NCBI GenBank assembly: GCA_029256645.1
Contig: JAQSXM010000096.1
Span: 1 to 9,485 of the forward strand
DNA length: 9,485 nucleotides
Direction: 5' to 3'
DNA from: Sporomusa sp.
Lineage (GTDB): Bacteria; Bacillota_C; Negativicutes; Sporomusales; Sporomusaceae
This document shows positions 5,379-9,485 of the stretch, piece after piece (positions within the stretch are counted from its first letter, which is position 1; each line of letters opens with the position of its first letter). A model generated the notes under the pieces. That model was not told where the DNA came from, did not search any database, and was given only the letters and a program-made list of their open reading frames with translations. The position numbers and the translations under genes are program-made.

Positions 5379-6338
5379 ATGGAGCAAGCAAAGCAAAGCA
5401 GTGTACCCAAAAAGGCCATCATAGTTGTTAGTTTTGGGACTTCTTATCAGGAAACCCTGAAACTGAATATTGAAACTGTCGAAAATAGAATCCGGGAAAA
5501 GTTTCCCCAATATGAAGTGCGACGGGCTTTTACTTCGCGTACAGTCATCAAGCGTTTAGCCGAGTCCGGTGTTCAGATTGACAATGAAATACAGGCGTTA
5601 AAACGTTTGCAGGATGAGGGCTACGAGGAAGTATACATACAGCCATTGCATGTGGTGCCTGGTGCTGAATATGACAAAATCAAGGTACTTGTTGCCCATT
5701 ATGCCCATGCCACAGAAAAAGCTTTTGCAAAAATCCGCCTGGGCCGTCCTCTATTGTACTGTATGGGGCAGGAGGGACATCCTGATGACTATGCAATTGC
5801 CATTCAAGCCTTATTAACGCAGCTGCCGGAAGCGGATGCAGACAGTGCTGTTGTGCTTATGGGCCACGGGGGTATGCATCCGGCTAATGCTGCTTATGCC
5901 GTGTTGCAGCTGAAATTAGAGGACGCAGGATTAAATCATGTTTTTGTGTATACCGTCGAAGGCTTTCCGTCTTTGCACCGGATTATTGACAAGCTTAAGC
6001 AGAAACAGGTAAAAAAGGTTACGCTAATGCCATTTTTGCTGGTAGCTGGTGATCATGCTACCAATGATATGGCTGGGGATGAAAAAGATTCGGCCAGGTC
6101 GCAGCTGCTGGCAGCAGGCTTTGAGGTTGAGGTATATTTCCATGGATTAGGTGAGAATCCAGCCATTCAGGATATCTATGTAGCCCATCTCCGGTCGTCT
6201 ATTGATCACCCACCACACGGTCACCGGCCCAGTGGTCATGGGCATGGTCATGGCCATGGTCATGGCCGGAGCTGCAACCCTGAACATGGTCATGCTTGTG
6301 GCAAAGGTCATTGCCATGGTCACAGTCACGGACATTAA
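5379..6338 (+). CDS. cbiK: Anaerobic sirohydrochlorin cobaltochelatase CbiK with His-rich C-terminal tail
   Basis: The protein inserts Co(II) into sirohydrochlorin (or its reduced form) early in the anaerobic cobalamin pathway. The ATG at 5379 has GGAGGAGG seven bases upstream; an in-frame ATG at 5352 has no site and would cover this Shine-Dalgarno. The 319-residue product shows the CbiK motifs IIVVSFGTS near the N-terminus, QPLHVVPGAEYDKI, MGHGG with His163, and the LVAGDHATNDMAGD block with His226. The two histidines correspond to the metal-binding pair of characterised CbiK, at the expected spacing. No signal peptide is present, so it is cytoplasmic, unlike the periplasmic CbiK of some Desulfovibrio. 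Residues 277-319 form a tail with 15 His and 3 Cys, rich in HG repeats, not part of the catalytic fold. It may store or deliver cobalt or nickel. The cobalamin riboswitch in the leader fits feedback control by the end product. Confidence 0.95.
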   Translation: MEQAKQSSVPKKAIIVVSFGTSYQETLKLNIETVENRIREKFPQYEVRRAFTSRTVIKRLAESGVQIDNEIQALKRLQDEGYEEVYIQPLHVVPGAEYDKIKVLVAHYAHATEKAFAKIRLGRPLLYCMGQEGHPDDYAIAIQALLTQLPEADADSAVVLMGHGGMHPANAAYAVLQLKLEDAGLNHVFVYTVEGFPSLHRIIDKLKQKQVKKVTLMPFLLVAGDHATNDMAGDEKDSARSQLLAAGFEVEVYFHGLGENPAIQDIYVAHLRSSIDHPPHGHRPSGHGHGHGHGHGRSCNPEHGHACGKGHCHGHSHGH

Positions 6339-6397
6339 TCCAGTTGATTGTTTCCGCCTGCCTGGCGAAAAATAGCTAAAAACTGAATACTGCTGAG

Positions 6398-6594
6398 ACA
6401 GGTGCCCTACGGGGCTTAAAAGGGAAGTCCGGTGCAATACCGGCGCGGTCCCGCCACTGTAATGGGGAGTAAGCCCAAGTTATACCACTGAGACAATATG
6501 TCTTGGGAAGGTTTGGGTGAGCTAAGATCCAGAGCCAGGAGAACTGCCTGTCTGACAATCACCGGTTGACCTACGAGCGATAGGGAGGGGGATT
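6398..6594 (+). ncRNA. Cobalamin riboswitch 4 (upstream of nitrogenase-like operon)
   Basis: The fourth copy has CAGGTGCC, GGGGCTTAAAAGGGAAG (A where the others have T), CCGGCGCGGTCCCGCCACTG, TAATGGGGAG, CCACTGAGAC, TTGGGAAGG, the B12 box AGCCAGGAGAACTGCC and CAATCACC. Its regulatory hairpin is CCTA/TAGG with loop CGAGCGA (6570-6584), another compensated change, followed by GAGGGGGATTTT. It starts only 60 bases after the cbiK stop. The gap shows no convincing promoter and no terminator, so it may lie inside the cbiK transcript. Confidence 0.95.
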
Positions 6595-6623
6595 TTGCGA
6601 TAGTGCTTTTATCAAGCTGCAAT

Positions 6624-6657
6624 AAACTCCTGCGTTAAGCTCAGGAGTTTTATTTTT
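6624..6657 (+). terminator. Riboswitch 4 terminator
   Basis: AAACTCCTG (6624-6632) pairs with CAGGAGTTT (6642-6650) over a nine-base loop and runs into TTTATTTTTT. It is the only terminator after this riboswitch, unlike the tandem hairpins of the other copies. CTCCT in the 5' arm offers only a short match to the riboswitch purine run. Confidence 0.85.
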
Positions 6658-6715
6658 TGTGGAAAACCATGATAGTTGATGATCAATTGATGGAGAGAGG
6701 GATACCAGAAGAAAA

Positions 6716-7528
6716 ATGAAAAAAATTGCGTTTTATGGTAAAGGCGGCATTGGGAAATCGACAACCGCCGCTAATGTATCTGCGGCCTTGGCCGAACAAG
6801 GACAGGCTGTCTGCCAGATTGGCTGTGACCCGAAAAACGATTCAACACGACTGCTGCTTGGCACTACGTGCAAACAGACGGTACTGGATATGGTTAGAAA
6901 ATACGGTGATGAGGTGACAACCGAGCAGGTAGTGCATACCGGCTTCCGGGGAGTCAAATGTGTCGAGGCCGGCGGGCCTGAGCCAGGGGTAGGCTGCGCC
7001 GGGCGGGGCATTATTGTGGCTTTGGAAAAACTAAAAGCGTTGCAGTCGGTCTCGGAAGAGCATGTGATCTTATATGATGTATTGGGCGATGTGGTTTGCG
7101 GTGGTTTTGCCGTACCGATTCGTGAAGGCTATGCCACAGATATTTATATCGTATCCTCTGGTGAACTGATGTCATTGTATGCTGCTAATAATATCGCCAA
7201 AGGGGTAGCGCGTTTTGCCGGGCGTGGCCGGGCACGGCTTGGCGGTATTATTGGCAACAGCCGCAATATTATTCGAGAACAGGCGCTGTTAGAGGAGTTC
7301 GCCGCAAAACTCAATACCCGCCTGGTTGCTTTTATTCCCAGGGAGCAGGCTGTACATCAGGCTGAGATACGTCGACAGACCGTGATTGAATGGAAACCAG
7401 AGTCTGCGCAGGCGGCGATCTACCGGCATTTGGCCGCCTTGATCATGGACAACCGGGAATTGTCTGTGCCTACACCGCTGGAGTTCGAAGACCTTGAGGA
7501 GTTGGTATTACGTTATGGTGAAGAGTAA
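6716..7528 (+). CDS. NifH-like ATP-dependent reductase (nitrogenase iron protein superfamily)
   Basis: The 270-residue protein is the electron donor of a nitrogenase-like system: a homodimer that couples ATP hydrolysis to electron transfer from one [4Fe-4S] cluster to a partner. It has the P-loop GKGGIGKST (residues 8-16) with the extra signature Lys9, the switch I block CDPKNDST (37-44), the cluster ligand Cys94 in [12 protein letters not shown] and Cys128 in [12 protein letters not shown], and Arg97 after the first cysteine as in NifH. All key residues are present, so it should be functional. The ATG at 6716 has only a distant purine-rich site (GGAGAGAGGG, about 14 bases away), so its translation may be weak or coupled. 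The stop lies inside the next gene, an overlap of 14 bases. Family membership is certain. The subtype is not decided by sequence alone; NifH, BchL, BchX, CfbC and MarH relatives look alike. Confidence 0.93.
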   Translation: MKKIAFYGKGGIGKSTTAANVSAALAEQGQAVCQIGCDPKNDSTRLLLGTTCKQTVLDMVRKYGDEVTTEQVVHTGFRGVKCVEAGGPEPGVGCAGRGIIVALEKLKALQSVSEEHVILYDVLGDVVCGGFAVPIREGYATDIYIVSSGELMSLYAANNIAKGVARFAGRGRARLGGIIGNSRNIIREQALLEEFAAKLNTRLVAFIPREQAVHQAEIRRQTVIEWKPESAQAAIYRHLAALIMDNRELSVPTPLEFEDLEELVLRYGEE

Positions 7529-8810
7529 GCGACCGGTTGTTCCCCTTAAAAGTGGCTGTAGCTGCAGCATGCCGGGTGTGTGGCGGGCTGTAGCCCATAG
7601 CGACGGCGCTGTTGTCGTCTTTCATAGCCCGAAAGCCTGTGCCCATGTAACCCAGGAGATGGAGCTGGGAAGCCAGTATCGTTTGGTATCCCGGCAGGAG
7701 TTTGTGCCCGGGCGTTACATAGCGCCACTGATTAGCAGTGAATTAACAGATGAACACTCTATTTTCGGGGGTGTTGAGCAATTGCGGGAATGCATCAGAT
7801 TTGTAGCCGGGCGCTATCACCCCAGCTATATCGTTATTGCCAGTTCCTGCGTGGCCGGCATCATTGGGGATGACATAGCAGACGTGGCTGCTGTTGCCGA
7901 GCAGGAATTCCAGATACCGGTCATTGCTTCACCCTGCAGCGGGTATTTAGACGGGGAGTATCATGCGGGCTTTTACCATACGGCAATGGCTGTGGCGGAA
8001 CGATTCATGACCACTCAGCCTGCTCAGCCGGGCCAGGTTACTATTTTGGGTGACCGCGGCGGACCTGACAGCGAAGATTGCCGGGAGATGAAAAGACTGC
8101 TCCAGTATTTCGGGTTAGCGGTGCATGCTCATTTTCCGGGATATGCCTCGATTGCTGATATGCAGCGGGTGGCGTCATCATCACTCAATATCCTGATTGG
8201 CGGCAGAACGCAATCTTTTGCCTGGATACGCAAGCTGGCAGCCGGGATTGAAGCAAAGAGCGGCACCCCTTTTTTTGACAGGGACCATCCGGTAGGCTGG
8301 TTAGGGACCAAGGCCTGGTTAGAGGAATTAGGGGCATTGCTGGAACAGCCTCAGGCGGCAGCCCTGGCAGTAGCGGCTGAACAACAACGGCTGCAGGAGG
8401 CGGCATTTGAGATCCGCCGGACGCTCAGATTAGCCAGGGTTACCTTAGTCCTTGGCCGGCCGTTGCTGTATTTCGAGCCAGGCTGGGTGCTGGAATTACT
8501 AGCCCAGGCCGAAGTGGAACTGGCGACCATAGTCCTGCTGAAGGGGATGACAGGCCAGCAGCAGGATGCTTTGCAACAGGCCCTTGCAGCGTATACTAAG
8601 GTGCCTGTTTTGCAACAAGACCAGGCTGATGCTATCCTCGATACAGCAGATCTGGTCATTACAACGCATGAATTGGATAACGAAAATCTGCGCCAGTTCT
8701 TTTTGCCGGTTTTGCCGCCTATCGGTGTCGGCGGCCTTCTCAACCAGTTGCGTAAATTGGAACGCCTGGCACTGCGCCCGGTACAGCGGGGAGGAATACT
8801 GTATGGCTGA
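7515..8810 (+). CDS. NifD-like nitrogenase component 1 protein, substrate unknown
   Basis: The ATG at 7515, with GAGGAG thirteen bases upstream, gives 431 residues; a TTG at 7494 is in frame but lies deeper in the preceding gene. The protein belongs to the nitrogenase component 1 superfamily. The three cluster cysteines of that family are visible as Cys15 or Cys17 (SGCSCSMPG), Cys42 (SPKACAH) and Cys112 ([13 protein letters not shown]), with the family block TDEHSIFGG between the last two. The FeMo-cofactor cysteine of NifD falls on Gly230 in [12 protein letters not shown], and no His occurs in the segment following ELDNENL, so it should not bind FeMo-co like a true nitrogenase. It overlaps the next gene by eight bases. 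A partner to the NifH-like reductase, it probably reduces a tetrapyrrole or other substrate; the substrate is not known from sequence. Confidence 0.85.
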   Translation: MVKSKRPVVPLKSGCSCSMPGVWRAVAHSDGAVVVFHSPKACAHVTQEMELGSQYRLVSRQEFVPGRYIAPLISSELTDEHSIFGGVEQLRECIRFVAGRYHPSYIVIASSCVAGIIGDDIADVAAVAEQEFQIPVIASPCSGYLDGEYHAGFYHTAMAVAERFMTTQPAQPGQVTILGDRGGPDSEDCREMKRLLQYFGLAVHAHFPGYASIADMQRVASSSLNILIGGRTQSFAWIRKLAAGIEAKSGTPFFDRDHPVGWLGTKAWLEELGALLEQPQAAALAVAAEQQRLQEAAFEIRRTLRLARVTLVLGRPLLYFEPGWVLELLAQAEVELATIVLLKGMTGQQQDALQQALAAYTKVPVLQQDQADAILDTADLVITTHELDNENLRQFFLPVLPPIGVGGLLNQLRKLERLALRPVQRGGILYG

Positions 8811-9485
8811 TCAGCAATGGCGAGATGTCCAAGCCTGTTTTGATACCTGTGCCCTGACGGGAGCGGCCGCCTTTTTTGCCGGGATTGAGGATGCGGTTAT
8901 TGTCGGAAACGGGCCGTTGTGGTGCTACTTTTATGCGCTGCGATTTTTGGAGCATGCCTGTCCGGATATTGCCAGCCGCTTTTTCTGTTCGCAGGTTGAT
9001 AATAATGCGGTCATCTATGGTACGGAAGAAGCATTGCTGGAGACGCTGCAACGAGTTAAGGAAACCACCCGGCCGGCTGTGGTATTTATTGAAAGCAGCT
9101 GTTCGGTCAGTCTGATCGGCGACGATCTTGACGCTATTGCCAGGCAGGCAGCTATGCCCTGCCCGGTAATATGTTTAGAAAGCGGTGGCTTGAACGGGGG
9201 CTTTCAGGAAGGGTACCAGGCCGCGGCTAAAGCCTATTTTTCCGCTATACCGCTGCAGCAGGGGCTGCAGAGAAAAGCAGGCACTGTTAATTTATTAGGG
9301 GCAACCCAGGGCCACTATAATGCTGTCAGTGATATACGGGAAATTAAACGCCTTTTAGGGGTTGCCGGATACCAGGTTCTAGCCTGTCCGGGTGCCGGTA
9401 CCAGTCAGGCCGGTATTGCACTGATGGCTCAGGCTGAACTTAATATCGTACTGCATGCTGAACTGGGACAAGAAACAGCCCGGTT
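8803..9485 (+). CDS. Second nitrogenase component 1 protein (NifK/NifE/BchB-like), truncated by window edge
   Basis: GGGGAGG eight bases before the ATG at 8803 supports the start, which lies in the last codons of the NifD-like gene (eight-base overlap). About 227 N-terminal residues are visible and the frame is open to the window end. Three cysteines stand in the places expected for component 1 cluster ligands: Cys16 (DTCALTG), Cys41 (GPLWCYFY) and Cys100 (ESSCSVSLIGDDL), with the VIYGTEEAL block between the last two. With three cysteines in each subunit the pair could hold a P-cluster-like or a [4Fe-4S] cluster at the interface. It is most likely the beta-type partner in a heterotetramer with the preceding protein. 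The C-terminal half, needed for the substrate side, is outside the window. Confidence 0.85.
   Translation, partial: MADQQWRDVQACFDTCALTGAAAFFAGIEDAVIVGNGPLWCYFYALRFLEHACPDIASRFFCSQVDNNAVIYGTEEALLETLQRVKETTRPAVVFIESSCSVSLIGDDLDAIARQAAMPCPVICLESGGLNGGFQEGYQAAAKAYFSAIPLQQGLQRKAGTVNLLGATQGHYNAVSDIREIKRLLGVAGYQVLACPGAGTSQAGIALMAQAELNIVLHAELGQETAR

Noticed and set aside
6354..6368. CGCC/GGCG hairpin after cbiK as a terminator
   Set aside because: The stem is only four pairs and no T run follows.
1236..6594. Repeated blocks as a CRISPR array or transposon ends
   Set aside because: The repeats are about 200 bases long, spaced by whole genes, and match the cobalamin riboswitch in order and content.
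6147..6622. Reverse-strand frames over the cbiK tail and riboswitch 4
   Set aside because: They are shadows of the CATGGN repeat and the riboswitch. Similar shadow peptides appear opposite riboswitches 2 and 4 because the RNAs are near-identical.
8351..9051. Reverse-strand and alternative-frame ORFs over the nitrogenase-like genes
   Set aside because: They are low-complexity shadow translations in a GC-richer region; the + strand frames have clear family motifs.
6716..9485. True nitrogen-fixing nitrogenase
   Set aside because: The FeMo-cofactor Cys of NifD is Gly, the C-terminal His is not seen, and the control is by cobalamin rather than nitrogen signals.

Overview
The window reads as a chromosomal segment of a diderm (outer-membrane) Firmicute, most likely a Negativicute of the Sporomusa/Pelosinus type. 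It has TonB-dependent outer-membrane receptors, which need an outer membrane. It also has a Rex-family regulator, strong Shine-Dalgarno sites, and hairpin-plus-U-tract terminators typical of Firmicutes. The species assignment is inference. Every gene seen lies on the + strand.

Layout: (1) 1-1016, the 3' part of a TonB-dependent receptor, followed by a terminator. (2) A promoter, a cobalamin riboswitch and tandem terminators leading to a second, complete TonB-dependent receptor (1632-3632). (3) A promoter, a second cobalamin riboswitch and several hairpins leading to a Rex-like regulator (4155-4817). (4) A promoter, a third cobalamin riboswitch and terminators leading to cbiK, a cobaltochelatase with a His-rich tail (5379-6338). 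(5) A fourth cobalamin riboswitch and terminator, without a convincing promoter of its own, leading to a tightly overlapping trio related to nitrogenase: a NifH-like reductase (6716-7528), a NifD-like protein (7515-8810) and a NifK/E/B-like protein cut by the window edge (8803 onward).

The four riboswitches share a nearly invariant core and the same 3' element: a small hairpin with loop CGAGCGA, then a purine run (GGGGAGGGGATT or close). The stem of the small hairpin covaries between copies. The purine run can pair with the 5' arm of most of the following terminators, which suggests transcriptional control. Three of the four copies sit behind matched promoters (TTGACA, 17-18 bp, TGN-TATNAT).

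Taken together this is a cobalamin-starvation regulon. When B12 is scarce the cell would make an outer-membrane corrinoid importer, a cobaltochelatase for de novo synthesis, a Rex-like regulator with an altered NAD-binding motif, and a nitrogenase-like reductase. The reductase is the most novel part. It keeps the Fe-S cysteines of the superfamily but lacks the FeMo-cofactor cysteine, so it is probably not a nitrogenase. Its position next to cbiK and behind a B12 riboswitch points to tetrapyrrole/corrinoid chemistry or a B12-sparing reaction. No tRNA, rRNA, CRISPR array, transposase or phage gene was seen.
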